From: Methylibium sp. NZG
Lineage (GTDB): Bacteria > Pseudomonadota > Gammaproteobacteria > Burkholderiales > Burkholderiaceae_C
NCBI GenBank assembly: GCA_001263235.1
Contig: LGRD01000013.1
Span: 1 to 64,000 of the forward strand
Reading direction: 5' to 3'
DNA length: 64,000 bases
In this document: piece by piece, positions 18,078 to 27,377 of the stretch
Numbering within the stretch: the first letter of the stretch is position 1
How the letters are laid out: every line of letters begins with the position of its first letter
Notes under the pieces: model-generated
Databases searched by the model: none
What the model was told of the DNA's origin: nothing
The model's input: the letters and a program-made list of their open reading frames with translations, nothing else
Position numbers and translations under genes: made by a program

Positions 18078-19466
18078 CTACTTGACCAGCACCTCGACGC
18101 GGCGCGCCTCGGGGTCTTCGCCGGCCAGGTTGGCCTGCGCCGACTGGGGCTTTTCGAGCACGACGCGGCCTTCGTCGACGCCGGCTGCGGACTTCAGCAC
18201 ATCGCGCACGGCAAACGCGCGCTGCTTGGCGAGTTCCTGGTTGCTCGCCAGTTCGCCACTCGCCGAGTGGTATCCGGAGATGACGAGCCGGGCGGTGGTG
18301 TTGGACTTGAGCGCGTCGAGCAGCGTCTTCAGCCCGGCCTCGGCACCGCCCGGCAATGCCGAGGAGCCGACGCCGAAGTAGACGACGCCGCCCTCGGCCG
18401 TGGACTTCGCCGCGACGTCGGCCGGCTTGGCGCCAGTGCGCAGAAGCTCCGGGTAGTCCTTTGCCATTGCCGCGCCGTACAGCGGCTTGTAGGCGCCCTG
18501 GTGACAGGTGGCGCAGTTGGCCTTGGCCACGTCGCCGTTGGGGCCCAGCCGGTTGGCAGGGAACGCGGCCTGCAGAGGCGTCATGTAGGCGCCGTTCAGG
18601 TCGCCGACCATGCGCAAGCCGTGCCACGCGCTGGCGCGCTGCGGCGGGCTCTGGTCCCATTCGGCAAACGAGCGTGTGTTGTGGCAGTAGGTGCAATTCA
18701 CGCCGAGCGACTGCGACATGTGCATCATCAGCGCATAGGTGTGTTCGGCCTGCTTGGTGGACTTGAGGTTGCCTGTGGGCAAGGCGGTGTCGCCGATCAC
18801 GCGGATGTCGGCACTGGTGTTCGTGCTGGCCTTGTAGATGTACGGCGTGAACGGGTCGTACGGCAGCGACGCGAGCGCGACGCTGGTGGCGGCCTTGTTC
18901 TGCCCGGCGTCGTCGCCGAGCAGGCCGGCGCTGCGCGGGTTCGCCTCCGGGCCGAACCAGATGTTCTGCGGGATGTTGTTGCCGCGATGGCAGGTGTAGC
19001 AGGTGACGCCAGTAGCGCCGACGTGGCTCTTCCAGTCGGCGTTGATGTGCTGCGTCATCTCGGTCATGCGGCGCGCGACGACCTTGGTGTACTTCGAGTC
19101 GTCGGACAGGTCGGCGAGGTTGTGGCAGTAGCCGCAACCTTCGTTGGGCGACACCCATGCGGTGATGGCGGTCATGTGGCGCGTGAACTCGCCTACGCTC
19201 AGGTCGCCCAGCACCTTGACGTTCTTGAACACGTCTTTCGCCTTCGGCCCGTCCGGCGACGCGGCCGGCGTGGCCGCTGGCGCCACGTTGCCGGGCGCCT
19301 GAGCGGCGACGATGCGTGGGTTGTAGACCTGCTCCATGCCGGTGCCACGGAAGCCGCGCTGCACTGCGTCGACCGGCGGTCGTTCGCAGCCGGCCAGCAA
19401 CACCACCGCGCCGACGAGCAGCAAAGAGTATGCAACGCTCATCTTGCGAACCTGCGCCGACTTCAT
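18078..19466 (-). CDS. pufC: Photosynthetic reaction centre tetraheme cytochrome c subunit with C-terminal OmpA-like domain
   Basis: A 462-residue periplasmic lipoprotein that re-reduces the photo-oxidised special pair. A lipobox LAGC places the lipid anchor at Cys27. Four heme-binding motifs are visible: CGYCH 111-115, CYTCH 156-160, CTYCH 258-262 and CATCH 318-322. The normal PufC ends shortly after the fourth heme. Here residues 358-462 add an OmpA-like fold: [35 protein letters not shown] and RRVEVLV. The aspartate of the usual GHTD motif is missing (GYHS), while Arg416 of the second motif is present, so peptidoglycan binding is uncertain. The start overlaps the pufM stop as ATGA, and the gene ends at the operon terminator. 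Confidence 0.96.
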   Translation of the reverse strand: MKSAQVRKMSVAYSLLLVGAVVLLAGCERPPVDAVQRGFRGTGMEQVYNPRIVAAQAPGNVAPAATPAASPDGPKAKDVFKNVKVLGDLSVGEFTRHMTAITAWVSPNEGCGYCHNLADLSDDSKYTKVVARRMTEMTQHINADWKSHVGATGVTCYTCHRGNNIPQNIWFGPEANPRSAGLLGDDAGQNKAATSVALASLPYDPFTPYIYKASTNTSADIRVIGDTALPTGNLKSTKQAEHTYALMMHMSQSLGVNCTYCHNTRSFAEWDQSPPQRASAWHGLRMVGDLNGAYMTPLQAAFPANRLGPNGDVAKANCATCHQGAYKPLYGAAMAKDYPELLRTGAKPADVAAKSTAEGGVVYFGVGSSALPGGAEAGLKTLLDALKSNTTARLVISGYHSASGELASNQELAKQRAFAVRDVLKSAAGVDEGRVVLEKPQSAQANLAGEDPEARRVEVLVK

Positions 19467-20446
19467 GGCTTGACTCCGAGGGACAGCGTGGCAGGGTCGA
19501 TGGTCGGGGCCCACACCGCCGGGTACATCGGCGCGACGCCGTGCTTGACCGCCCACAGGTACCAGTTGTCGACCACCGTGCCGGTGAGCAGGATGCCGAT
19601 GCCGCCGGTCAGCGGGCACAGCACCGCAAACCACCAGGCCCAGCGGTGGATCGACTCCATCGTCGCGTTGAAGCCCATCGTCCAGCGCCAGAACAGCGCA
19701 GCGCGTTCGCTGGCGGTGCCGCGGTCGACGATCTGCTCGATCTCGCGCTCGCCGCCAAAGCGGCTGACCGCCAGGATGGTGGCGCCGTGCATTGCGAACA
19801 GCAGCGTCGAGCCGTACAGGAACGCGATGGACAGCATGTGGAACGGGTTGTAGAACAGGTTGCCGTAGCGGATGCTGAAGGCCGCCGTCCAGTCCAGGTG
19901 CGGGAAGATGCCGAACGGCACCGCCTCTCCCCAGCTGCCCATCAGCACCGGGCGGATCAGGCCGAGCACCAGGAACAACCAGATCGCCGCAGCGAAGGCC
20001 CACGCCACGTGCGTGCCCAGGCCGAGGGCCCGGGCGCGGGTGTACATGCGGGCCCACCACAGCAGCATCGAGATCGTGAGAAACAGGCCTGCGATCTGCC
20101 ACCAGCCGCCCTGGTTCAACGGCGCCAAGCCGAGCCCCCGGCCGGGCGCGGGCGGCTCCAGGGCGAGCCAGAACAACTGGCGGATGAACTGGATCGGGTC
20201 CCAGTTCACCGAGGCCAGCATGTTCAGCCCCATGATGTTGATCGAGAGCACGCCGAAGATCAGCGAGATCACCCCCAGCGAGCCGAGGTAGATCGGCCCG
20301 ATTTGCGCATTGCCGAAGCGGCCGAGCAAGTGGAAGATGCCGGGCTCGGCGCCGGTGCGCGGCGAGTCGATGCGGGGCAGCGCGATGCCGTGGTGCAACG
20401 GGCCGACGGCCTGCACGCGGGTGAAGAGGTTTTGGTATTCGGCCAT
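19463..20446 (-). CDS. pufM: Photosynthetic reaction centre M subunit
   Basis: A 327-residue inner-membrane protein with five transmembrane helices that, with PufL, binds the bacteriochlorophyll special pair, bacteriopheophytins, quinone QA and the non-heme iron. The sequence opens [12 protein letters not shown], as in other type II M subunits, and the helix-D/E histidine regions ([20 protein letters not shown]) are present. An AGGAGACACAGC leader provides a strong ribosome site. It starts 27 nt after pufL and overlaps pufC by 4 nt. Confidence 0.97.
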   Translation of the reverse strand: MAEYQNLFTRVQAVGPLHHGIALPRIDSPRTGAEPGIFHLLGRFGNAQIGPIYLGSLGVISLIFGVLSINIMGLNMLASVNWDPIQFIRQLFWLALEPPAPGRGLGLAPLNQGGWWQIAGLFLTISMLLWWARMYTRARALGLGTHVAWAFAAAIWLFLVLGLIRPVLMGSWGEAVPFGIFPHLDWTAAFSIRYGNLFYNPFHMLSIAFLYGSTLLFAMHGATILAVSRFGGEREIEQIVDRGTASERAALFWRWTMGFNATMESIHRWAWWFAVLCPLTGGIGILLTGTVVDNWYLWAVKHGVAPMYPAVWAPTIDPATLSLGVKP

Positions 20447-20473
20447 GCTGTGTCTCCTAGGGGCGCTCGGCGT

Positions 20474-21298
20474 TCAGCTCCAGATCGGCAGGTTCAACCA
20501 CCAGCCCCACCACTCGGGCCACCCGCGCGTCCAGAAGGGTCCGCTGATGACGATGCACACGGCGCTGAAGAACACCGCCGCCATCGCCAGAAACAGCCCC
20601 AGGCGGTGAATGCCCAGCGTGCCGATGGAGTAGCCGATCGAGTCGCGGAAGAAGGTGTCCTCGTGTTCGGGCGACTTGATGGTCTGCCCTTTGCCAGGAT
20701 TCACGGAAGACAGCACCAGCCCACCGTGCAGCGACAGCGCGAACACCGTTGTGAAGAAGAAGGTGATCGCCAGCATATGCGCCGGGTTGTAGTGGAAGTG
20801 CAGGTACTGGTAGCCGGTGTTGGACACCCAGTCGAGGTGGCTCATGATTCCGTACGGGAAGCCGTGGCCCCAGGCGCCCATCAGCACGGGGCGGATCACC
20901 ACCAGCGAGATGTACGCAAAGATCGCCATGCTGAAGGCGACCGGCACATGCAGCCCCATGCCGAGCTTGCGACAGATCTCGACCTCGCGCAGCGCCCACG
21001 AGCCGAACGCGCCGATCGCGCAGACGGTGATGAGTTGCCACAGCCCGCCCTCGCGCAACGGCGCCATCTTCAGGCCGTACTTCAAGTCGGGTGGGGCGAT
21101 GTTGATCTGCCACAGGTTCCACACCCCGCTTTGCGCCGTGCTCCACAAGATGAGCATCGTGCCCAGCAGGGTGAAGAAGAGCGTCGTGACACCGAAGAAG
21201 CCGACGTAGAACGGCCCGACCCAGAAGTCGAACAGGTCGCCGCCGACCAGGGTGCCGCCACGGACGCGGTACTTTCTTTCAAAACTGAGCATGGCCAT
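20474..21298 (-). CDS. pufL: Photosynthetic reaction centre L subunit
   Basis: A 274-residue five-helix reaction centre core protein. It opens [20 protein letters not shown], the usual PufL N-terminus, and contains [22 protein letters not shown] with the histidines that bind special-pair and accessory bacteriochlorophyll, plus the [11 protein letters not shown] iron-ligand region. An AAGGAG ribosome site lies before ATG 21298. It follows pufA after a 122-nt spacer carrying two hairpins. Confidence 0.97.
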   Translation of the reverse strand: MAMLSFERKYRVRGGTLVGGDLFDFWVGPFYVGFFGVTTLFFTLLGTMLILWSTAQSGVWNLWQINIAPPDLKYGLKMAPLREGGLWQLITVCAIGAFGSWALREVEICRKLGMGLHVPVAFSMAIFAYISLVVIRPVLMGAWGHGFPYGIMSHLDWVSNTGYQYLHFHYNPAHMLAITFFFTTVFALSLHGGLVLSSVNPGKGQTIKSPEHEDTFFRDSIGYSIGTLGIHRLGLFLAMAAVFFSAVCIVISGPFWTRGWPEWWGWWLNLPIWS

Positions 21299-21361
21299 CG
21301 CCGTCTCCTTCGCGCAGGCGGCACGCCAGGTGCCGCCGCGGGGCTAGATTCTTTTGGGGTG

Positions 21362-21416
21362 GGCAAGCGCGGGCACCACGCCCGCAGCTTGCCGACCTTG
21401 CTGACCCGAACGGGTC
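21362..21416 (-). promoter_or_regulatory. pufA-pufL intercistronic hairpins (mRNA stability element)
   Basis: On the minus strand, directly after the pufA stop, comes a small stem GACCC-GTTC-GGGTC (21403-21416), then a long hairpin pairing GGCAAGC..GCGGGC with GCCCGC..GCTTGCC (21362-21393) with one bulged base. Neither has a T-tract, so they are not simple terminators. In Rhodobacter, hairpins at this position protect the antenna mRNA segment and allow antenna proteins to outnumber reaction centres; the same role is inferred here. Confidence 0.75.
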
Positions 21417-21420
21417 GGCT

Positions 21421-21621
21421 TTACTTCGCGGCCGGAGCCGTCGCAGGCGCCGGCATCGCCGAGTTCTGCGTGATGGTCTGCCGGGCCTTGGGGCCGTCCA
21501 TCCAGTTGAACGTGTTGGTGCTCAGCAGCACCAGATGGATCATGGCTGCCAAGGCAAACAGGAACACGCCCTGCGCGACGAGCGCACGGAGTGGGTCGAA
21601 CAAACGCCAGACTCTCCACAT
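21421..21621 (-). CDS. pufA: LH1 core antenna alpha polypeptide
   Basis: A 66-residue single-helix protein. It has the canonical opening [17 protein letters not shown], bacteriochlorophyll-ligating His29 in [11 protein letters not shown], and a C-terminal Ala/Pro-rich tail ([10 protein letters not shown]) longer than in many purple bacteria. An AGGAGAGAG ribosome site precedes the ATG and overlaps the stop codon region of the upstream beta-like gene, implying translational coupling. LH1 alpha pairs with beta to form the ring round the reaction centre. Confidence 0.96.
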   Translation of the reverse strand: MWRVWRLFDPLRALVAQGVFLFALAAMIHLVLLSTNTFNWMDGPKARQTITQNSAMPAPATAPAAK

Positions 21622-21633
21622 GATTTCTCTCTC

Positions 21634-21864
21634 CTAGGTTAGGTGCGACATGAAGGTGTAGACCGCTGCCTTCACTCCGCCGATCAAAGACTTTTCACTC
21701 TCTGCCCCCGGCAGCCAGGAACGCCACTGCCAATGCCCGACTTGCGCCAGCACGGCAATCAACAAGAACAGAACAAAGCCCACCGCGAAGATCCCGTAGA
21801 AGATCTTGGAGTCGTTCTTCAGCACCTGCTGCAGCGAACGGTTTGTCATGTCAGTCATTTGCAT
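21634..21864 (-). CDS. LH1-beta-like small membrane protein between pufB and pufA, axial histidine replaced by Gln
   Basis: A 76-residue protein with one membrane helix (residues about 22-43). Without gaps, residues 29-51 align with PufB 26-48 at 13 of 23 identical positions, including GFVxF, IAVxA and WxWRxWL. The PufB ligand His38 corresponds to Gln41 here, and the N-terminal His20 position is Tyr23. A 25-residue tail follows WL (PGAESEKSLIGG, then AAVYTFMSHLT) that no LH1 beta I know has. AAGGGGA precedes ATG 21864; an internal ATG at 21858 is also possible. It ends 12 nt before pufA. Probably a diverged beta duplicate acting in LH1 assembly or as a ring gap subunit; PufQ or PufX analogy is only positional and topological. 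Confidence 0.85.
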   Translation of the reverse strand: MQMTDMTNRSLQQVLKNDSKIFYGIFAVGFVLFLLIAVLAQVGHWQWRSWLPGAESEKSLIGGVKAAVYTFMSHLT

Positions 21865-21901
21865 TCCCCTTGTCGGGTCGAACTTGTCAAACAGGTCTAG
21901 C

Positions 21902-21920
21902 GGCTCTGTCGTTCAGAGCC
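21902..21920 (-). promoter_or_regulatory. Hairpin at the 3' end of pufB
   Basis: A perfect 7-bp stem GGCTCTG / CAGAGCC with a 5-nt loop includes the last codons and the TGA of pufB. No T-run follows. It separates pufB from the beta-like gene, so it could act as a processing or stability boundary that sets the ratio of the two products. Confidence 0.7.
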
Positions 21921-22059
21921 AGGGGCGCCAGGCCCAGACGAGGATGTGGGCCACCACGGCGATCGCCGTGAACCCCACGAACCCCTGGACGTAGTACCGG
22001 TGGAACTCTTGCGCCTCGTCGTCCGTCAGGCCGGAGATCGAGCCTTTTCTGTCAGCCAT
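21913..22059 (-). CDS. pufB: LH1 core antenna beta polypeptide
   Basis: A 48-residue gene. The protein opens [20 protein letters not shown] and ends [11 protein letters not shown], a textbook LH1 beta very close to my recollection of Rubrivivax gelatinosus PufB. His38 (VVAH) is the bacteriochlorophyll axial ligand and His20 the second conserved histidine. AAGGAG lies 8 nt before ATG 22059. It is the first puf gene after bchZ, with a 138-nt spacer that contains a GCGGCA-GCC-TGCCGC stem (22125-22139) but no obvious new promoter. Confidence 0.97.
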   Translation of the reverse strand: MADRKGSISGLTDDEAQEFHRYYVQGFVGFTAIAVVAHILVWAWRPWL

Positions 22060-22197
22060 ATCTTTAGCTCCTTAACATTGGCCTGTCGGCCACAGCTGCG
22101 CACAGCCCGCGCAGCGGGGCACTCGCGGCAGGCTGCCGCAGAGCTGGTTGGGCGTGGCTCGGGCCAGCCCCAATGGGTGTGGGTGCAGCCAAGCGGT

Positions 22198-23676
22198 TCA
22201 TGCCGGCTCCCCTTGTCTGAGTGCATCGCGCGCACGCGCCACGCGTTCGGCGGTCACGCGCTCTTCGCCCGCGCGCTTGGCGTCGCGCTCGGCGCGGTCG
22301 CGCAAGCGCTTGGCGGCCGAGATCTGCACCAGCACCGGCTCGGTGTCGACGAAGTCGTTGAGCAATTCCTGAGCGTCCATGTCCCACGGGCTGCTGTCTT
22401 CGGCGCCCAGTCGTGCTGGCGTGGGGTCGACACGGTCGAGATCGGTGCCCAGCGGCAGGATGTGGAACAGCGCATCGAACAGCGCGTTGCAGAACTCCTG
22501 CACCAAGTAGGTGGCGCCGGCATAGCCCATGAACGGCGTGCCGGTGTGGCGGCGGATGATCGGCAGCGGAAACGATGCCGGGATGAAGGTGGCCTTCATC
22601 ATCGAACCGCCGCCGCATTCGGCCAGGTAGATGCGCTCGTTGTAGCTGCCGTACATCACCAGCGGCGTCTTCTCTTTGACCAAGCGGCGTACGTCGGCGT
22701 TGTCGGTCTTCTCGCCGGGCTTGCGCGCCACCGCGAAGTTGCACGGCAGGCCGAGCTCGTCTTCGAGGAAGTGACGGATGCCACGCGTGTAGGTTTCGTT
22801 GGCGACGACGGCGAAGCTGGCGGTCCCAAAAAAATCCTGCGTCACCGAGCGCCACAAGTCCCAGATCGGCTTGACCGTGGTGTGTTTTTCGCGCTCGATG
22901 AAGGGCTCGGGATTCAACCCTGTCAGTTCTCCGAGCTTGCACAGGAAAGCGGATGTGCTGTGCAGGCCGATCGGCGCCTGCAGGTACGGCCGGTCGAGCG
23001 CCTCGCACAGCATGCGGCCGAACTCGCGGTACATGCAGATGTTGACGTCGGCTTCGACCAGGCGCGACACGTCGGCCAGGTGGCTGCCGAGCGGGAACAC
23101 CATGTTCACCTCGCAGCCGATGCCTTGCACAAGGCGGCGGATCTCGGCCAGGTCGCTTGGGCAATTGAAGGTGCCGTAGCTCGGGCCGATGATGTTGACG
23201 CGGGGCTTCTCGCCAGCGGGACGCTCGGCGAAGGGTTTGCGCGCCGGCACCTTCTTGAGGCCGTACTCCGACCACAACCAGAACATCGCGCGGTTGGCGC
23301 ACTGCCACTGGTCTTCGTCGATCGTGCGCGGCAGAAAGCGCTGGATGTTGGTGCCCGACGGCGTGACGCCGCCGCCGATCATCTCGGCGATCGAGCCCGT
23401 CACCACCACCGACGGCAGGTCCGGATCGAGCGCCTTGTGCGCGCGGCGCATCGAGCCTTCGGTGCCTTCGCGACCGAGCTGCTCTTCGGCCAGGCCGGTG
23501 ACGACGACCGGCAACTCGTGGGGGGGGAGCGCGTCGGTGTAGTGCAGCACCGAGGTGACCGGCAGGTTCTCGCACCCGACCGGACCGTCGATCACGACCT
23601 GCAGGCCCTTGATCGCGGTGAAGACGTACACCGCGCCCCAGTAGCCGCCGGCACGATCGTGGTCCAAGACCAACAT
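22198..23676 (-). CDS. bchZ: Chlorophyllide a reductase subunit Z
   Basis: A 492-residue catalytic subunit. BchY and BchZ form the NifDK-like component that, fed electrons by BchX, reduces the C7-C8 double bond of ring B to make the bacteriochlorin. It opens [17 protein letters not shown] and carries the cluster-ligand cysteine region GPVGCENLP, plus the BchZ/BchB-like C-terminal extension. The stop of bchY and the start of bchZ share one base (TGATG). The tail from about residue 455 is charged and helical. Confidence 0.96.
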   Translation of the reverse strand: MLVLDHDRAGGYWGAVYVFTAIKGLQVVIDGPVGCENLPVTSVLHYTDALPPHELPVVVTGLAEEQLGREGTEGSMRRAHKALDPDLPSVVVTGSIAEMIGGGVTPSGTNIQRFLPRTIDEDQWQCANRAMFWLWSEYGLKKVPARKPFAERPAGEKPRVNIIGPSYGTFNCPSDLAEIRRLVQGIGCEVNMVFPLGSHLADVSRLVEADVNICMYREFGRMLCEALDRPYLQAPIGLHSTSAFLCKLGELTGLNPEPFIEREKHTTVKPIWDLWRSVTQDFFGTASFAVVANETYTRGIRHFLEDELGLPCNFAVARKPGEKTDNADVRRLVKEKTPLVMYGSYNERIYLAECGGGSMMKATFIPASFPLPIIRRHTGTPFMGYAGATYLVQEFCNALFDALFHILPLGTDLDRVDPTPARLGAEDSSPWDMDAQELLNDFVDTEPVLVQISAAKRLRDRAERDAKRAGEERVTAERVARARDALRQGEPA

Positions 23677-25235
23677 CAGATCGTCTCCTCGGCCTTGCGC
23701 TTCTTCGCGGCCTTCTCGGCCTGGCGGCGCTGTTCGGCCTTGAAGTGCGGGTGGTCCTGCGGCACACCATTGGCGCTTTCCCACACACCAGTGGCGTGGC
23801 CGGTGCCGACCGCGCCGAAGAAGTCCTTCATCTGGTCGAAGCGGGTCTTGTTGCCGATCGCCGCGTTGATGACGGTGGCCAGCGAGCCGGCGCCGGCCGG
23901 GCCCATCAGCGGGCGGGCCGAGATCAGGTTGGTGAAGTACAGCGACGGGATGCTGAGCTCCTTGGCGGCCTGCACGACGGGCGTGGTGCCGATGGCCACG
24001 TCGGGCTTGAACTCGTGCACCGCCGCCAGGTCTTGTTCGAGCGAGGCGCGGAATTGCACCTGCACGCCTTTGGACTCCAGCCACTGCACGTCGGCCTCGT
24101 TCCAGGCCGTGCGCGGGCAGGCGCTGCCGACGTAGCGCAGGTCGGCGCCACTTTCGACCAGCAGCCGGCCGACGAGCAACTCCGAACCTTCATAGCCGCT
24201 CAGCGTGACTCGACCTTTGATCGGCGTCTTCGCGAGCGCGCCGCGGATGGCGGGCAGAAACTTGTTCTTCGCCGCGTCGATCTTGTCTTGCGCGATGTTG
24301 GTGGCGTTGCCGATCGCCTGCAGCCAGGCTTCGGTGCCGTCGTGGCCGACCGGTGCGGAGCCGACCACCGTGCGGCCGGCCGCGTCGAACTCGCGGATGC
24401 TCGCCGTGTAGAACGGGTGGATCGCGGCGACCGCGGCGCAGTCGAGCGCGGCATACAGCTCGCGCCATTCGCGTGTGGGCACCACAGGGCCGGCGGCCAG
24501 GCCCATCGGCTCCAGCATCATGCCGATGATCACGGGGTCGGCCGGGAACATCTCGCCGAGCAGCGTGATCGTGGGCTTTTCAGAGCGGCCAGCGCGCGGC
24601 GCCTGCACCGGGCCGGCCAGCACTTCGCTGCGCGCGTACTTCAGCATCGCGCCAGCGAGCACATCTTTCGCTTCGGCATGCGTTGGCACACCGAAGCCCG
24701 GCACGTCGATGCCGATGATGCGCACGCCGTTGATCTCTTTGGGCAGGATCTGCAGCGGCACGCCGCTGGCGGTCGGCACGCACAGGTTGATGATGACGAT
24801 GGCGTCGTAGTTGGCCGGGTCGGCCTGCTTATAGACCGCCTCGCGGATGTCTTCGAACAGCTTGCCGGTGACCAGGCTCTCACTGTTGAACGGCACGTAG
24901 CCGACGCTGCGCTTGGCGCCGTAGAAGTGCGACGTGAACGTCAAGCCGTAAACACAGCACGCCGAGCCCGACAAGATGGTCGCGGTGCGGCGCATGCGCA
25001 ACCCCACGCGCAGCGAGCCGAACGCGGGGCACATGCTTTGCGGCTGGTCGTGCGGGCCGGCTTTGTCGTTCTTCGGGTAGTCCTGCGCGTACTGCGCGAG
25101 CACCTCCGACTTGCCGGCCGATTTGGCGGCCGCGAGCATCGCCTCGCCGCCCGAGTGGCAGCCCATGCCGTCGCCTTCCAGCGCCGTCTTGATCGGCGCG
25201 GCGGGCATCGGGATGATGGGGATGGTGGTGCTCAT
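23676..25235 (-). CDS. bchY: Chlorophyllide a reductase subunit Y
   Basis: A 519-residue NifD-like partner of BchZ. Cysteines for the shared 4Fe-4S cluster are seen in [19 protein letters not shown] and [13 protein letters not shown] 25235 gives the N-terminus [14 protein letters not shown]; an ORF extension upstream overlaps bchX and is not needed. bchX ends 31 nt before it. The last residues are charged ([14 protein letters not shown]). Confidence 0.96.
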   Translation of the reverse strand: MSTTIPIIPMPAAPIKTALEGDGMGCHSGGEAMLAAAKSAGKSEVLAQYAQDYPKNDKAGPHDQPQSMCPAFGSLRVGLRMRRTATILSGSACCVYGLTFTSHFYGAKRSVGYVPFNSESLVTGKLFEDIREAVYKQADPANYDAIVIINLCVPTASGVPLQILPKEINGVRIIGIDVPGFGVPTHAEAKDVLAGAMLKYARSEVLAGPVQAPRAGRSEKPTITLLGEMFPADPVIIGMMLEPMGLAAGPVVPTREWRELYAALDCAAVAAIHPFYTASIREFDAAGRTVVGSAPVGHDGTEAWLQAIGNATNIAQDKIDAAKNKFLPAIRGALAKTPIKGRVTLSGYEGSELLVGRLLVESGADLRYVGSACPRTAWNEADVQWLESKGVQVQFRASLEQDLAAVHEFKPDVAIGTTPVVQAAKELSIPSLYFTNLISARPLMGPAGAGSLATVINAAIGNKTRFDQMKDFFGAVGTGHATGVWESANGVPQDHPHFKAEQRRQAEKAAKKRKAEETI

Positions 25236-25266
25236 GATCGGCTCGGGTGTCGGTGCTGGTGTCGGT

Positions 25267-26283
25267 TCAGGCCTCGTCGTAGACGACTTCCAGCGTTTCC
25301 TTGACAACGTCCTTCTTGCCGCACATGTCGAACTGCGTGGCCGGCTCCAGCACCACGTCGCGCCCGACCGCCGAGGCGGAGAAGAGGCCGAGCAACTGGT
25401 CTTGCGTCATCGGCTTCGGGCGGATCGGCACCGAGGTGCCGACGTTCTCGGCCAGTTCGGCGAACATCGGGCCCCAGGCAGAACCCGGGCGGCCGATGAT
25501 TTCGTAGCTGGCGCTCTTGCGGCGGATGTCTTCGTTGGCGGGAATGGTCGACAGCACCGGAATGCCGACCTGCGTGGCGAACGCCGCCGCCTCACCGGTA
25601 CCGTCGTCGCGGTTGATCACCATGCCGGCCACGCCGACGTTGCCGCCGAGCTTGCGGAAGTACTCGACCGCGCTGCAGACGTTGTTGGCGACGTACAGCG
25701 ACTGCAGGTCGTTGCTGGCGACGACGATGACCTTCTGGCACATGTCGCGCGCGATCGGCAGGCCGAAGCCGCCGCACACCACGTCGCCCAGGAAGTCGAG
25801 CAGCACGTAGTCGAAGCCCCAGTCGTGGAAGCCGAGCTTTTCGAGCAGCTCGAAGCCGTGGATGATGCCGCGCCCGCCGCAGCCGCGGCCGACCTCGGGG
25901 CCGCCCAGCTCCATTGCGTAGACGCCGTCGCGCTTGAAGCAGACGTCGCCGATGGCGACTGCTTCACCGGCGAGCTTCTTCTTCGACGAGGTTTCGATGA
26001 TCGTCGGGCAAGCGCGCCCGCCGAACAGCAGCGACGTGGTGTCGCTCTTCGGGTCGCAGCCGATCAGCAGCACCTTCTTTCCCTGCTGCGCCATCATGTA
26101 GCTCAGGTTGGCCAGCGTGAAGCTCTTGCCGATGCCGCCCTTGCCGTAGATCGCGATGATCTGCGTTTCCTTGGTCACCGCGCCGGTGGCCACCGGCGCG
26201 GGCTCGACTGCGGCCTCTGCGCGCAGGTCTTTCATCATGATGGTCACCGGAGCGCTCTTCGCAGCAGGTGTGGCGGTGTTCAT
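25267..26283 (-). CDS. bchX: Chlorophyllide a reductase iron protein, subunit X
   Basis: A 338-residue NifH-like ATPase that passes electrons to BchYZ. The P-loop [10 protein letters not shown] is at residues about 45-54 and the cluster cysteines are in GRGCGGRG and DVVCGGFG. A 40-residue Ala/Thr-rich N-terminal extension precedes the fold, as in other BchX. The ATG overlaps the bchC stop as ATGA. The ORF extension beyond ATG 26283 is antisense-frame bchC sequence. Confidence 0.97.
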   Translation of the reverse strand: MNTATPAAKSAPVTIMMKDLRAEAAVEPAPVATGAVTKETQIIAIYGKGGIGKSFTLANLSYMMAQQGKKVLLIGCDPKSDTTSLLFGGRACPTIIETSSKKKLAGEAVAIGDVCFKRDGVYAMELGGPEVGRGCGGRGIIHGFELLEKLGFHDWGFDYVLLDFLGDVVCGGFGLPIARDMCQKVIVVASNDLQSLYVANNVCSAVEYFRKLGGNVGVAGMVINRDDGTGEAAAFATQVGIPVLSTIPANEDIRRKSASYEIIGRPGSAWGPMFAELAENVGTSVPIRPKPMTQDQLLGLFSASAVGRDVVLEPATQFDMCGKKDVVKETLEVVYDEA

Positions 26284-27218
26284 GAGCAGGCTCTCCAATC
26301 GAGAATCATCTTCAAGCAGGCGGGGTCGCCGAAAGCGGTGCGGTAAGCCTGGTCCGCGTGTGTGGCTTGCGATCGGTGCGTGATCAGCCCGTCGAGCGAC
26401 AAGCGGCCGGACTCGGCCAGGTTTCTCACCGCCGCCAGGTCTTGCGGTTGCCATTGCGCGGCAACGCGGATGCGCGCCTCGCGCATGAAGGCGGGCGGGA
26501 ACACGAAGGACAGCGGTGCGTCGTAGAAGCCGGCCAGCACGACCTCGCCACCGGGCGCGAGGCGGGCGATCAGCGTATCCAGCAGGCTCGCGTCGCCGCT
26601 CACGTCGCAGATGCAGCGGTAGTCGCGGCGGGTGTCCTCGCTCGGGTCGACCACCGAGTAGCCCGCCGCGCCGTCGCGGCGACCGGGGTTGGTTTCCCAC
26701 ACCGTCGGCGTGCCGCCAGCGACAACAGCCAGCCGGGCGATGAGCCGGCCCAGCACGCCGTGGCCGACGATGAGGTCGGGCTGCTGAACGCCGGCCGCCG
26801 AGTGCGCGTGGTACGCGGTGGCAGCCAGCGCGAGCAGCACGCCCTGTTCGCCCAGTTGTTCGTCGAACTTGATGGTGCGAGCCCCTGGCAGCACGACCCG
26901 CGCTGCGGCGCCGCCGAACAGCCCGCGCACGTCGCCGAAGCACTTGGCGCCGGGCACGAAGACGCGCTCCCCGACCTTGCCGCCCGAACGAGAGCCCGCC
27001 GCGCTGACGCGGCCGACCGACTCGTACCCCGGCACCAGCGGGTAGCCCATGCCGGGGAACGAGGGCATGCGGCCCGACCACAGCAGCCGCTCGGTGCCGG
27101 TGCTGATGCCGCTCCACTCGATGTCCACCGTCACGTCCTCGTCGGTCGCGGGCGTCAGGTCGAGCCGGCTCAACACGAGCTGCTCGGGCCGCTCCAGAAC
27201 GACCGCCAGGGTGTTCAT
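26280..27218 (-). CDS. bchC: Bacteriochlorophyllide a dehydrogenase
   Basis: A 312-residue medium-chain dehydrogenase-like protein that oxidises the 3-hydroxyethyl group to the 3-acetyl group of bacteriochlorophyllide a. It opens MNTLAVVLERPEQLVLSRLD and has IEWSGISTGTERLLWSG, both typical of BchC, and a degenerate Rossmann glycine motif (VGHGVLGRLIARLAVVAGG). ATG 27218 is preceded by GGAGGCGC. It is the first gene after a PpsR-type promoter. Confidence 0.95.
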   Translation of the reverse strand: MNTLAVVLERPEQLVLSRLDLTPATDEDVTVDIEWSGISTGTERLLWSGRMPSFPGMGYPLVPGYESVGRVSAAGSRSGGKVGERVFVPGAKCFGDVRGLFGGAAARVVLPGARTIKFDEQLGEQGVLLALAATAYHAHSAAGVQQPDLIVGHGVLGRLIARLAVVAGGTPTVWETNPGRRDGAAGYSVVDPSEDTRRDYRCICDVSGDASLLDTLIARLAPGGEVVLAGFYDAPLSFVFPPAFMREARIRVAAQWQPQDLAAVRNLAESGRLSLDGLITHRSQATHADQAYRTAFGDPACLKMILDWRACS

Positions 27219-27309
27219 TTGCGCGCCTCCAGGCACCCGCCAGAAATGCGGGGCGGCAAGAGGCGCCCGGGTGGGGGATACATCGTGAAATGTTTCATCG
27301 GCGGGTGTC

Positions 27310-27349
27310 ATCTTAAGCTGACTGCATTGAGTGTCAATATAGATTTACA
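27310..27349 (-). promoter_or_regulatory. bchC promoter with overlapping PpsR/CrtJ site
   Basis: The palindrome TGT-N12-ACA at 27332-27349 matches the PpsR/CrtJ consensus exactly. On the minus strand it overlaps a perfect -35 TTGACA (27332-27337), followed after 16 nt by TAAGAT (27310-27315) as -10. A repressor on this site would block the -35. It lies between crtF and bchC, so bchCXYZ-puf can be transcribed from here as well as by read-through from crtEF. Confidence 0.85.
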
Positions 27350-27377
27350 GACACGCATCACAGGGTTTACGCGCGGG

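Noticed and set aside
21634-21864. Calling this gene pufB because it lies next to pufA
   Set aside because: The real pufB (48 codons, with both conserved histidines) is at 21913-22059. The 76-residue protein lacks the ligand histidine and is treated separately.
22198-24084. Longer bchZ frame
   Set aside because: The upstream portion is bchY in another frame; the true start [11 protein letters not shown] is at 23676 and overlaps the bchY stop.
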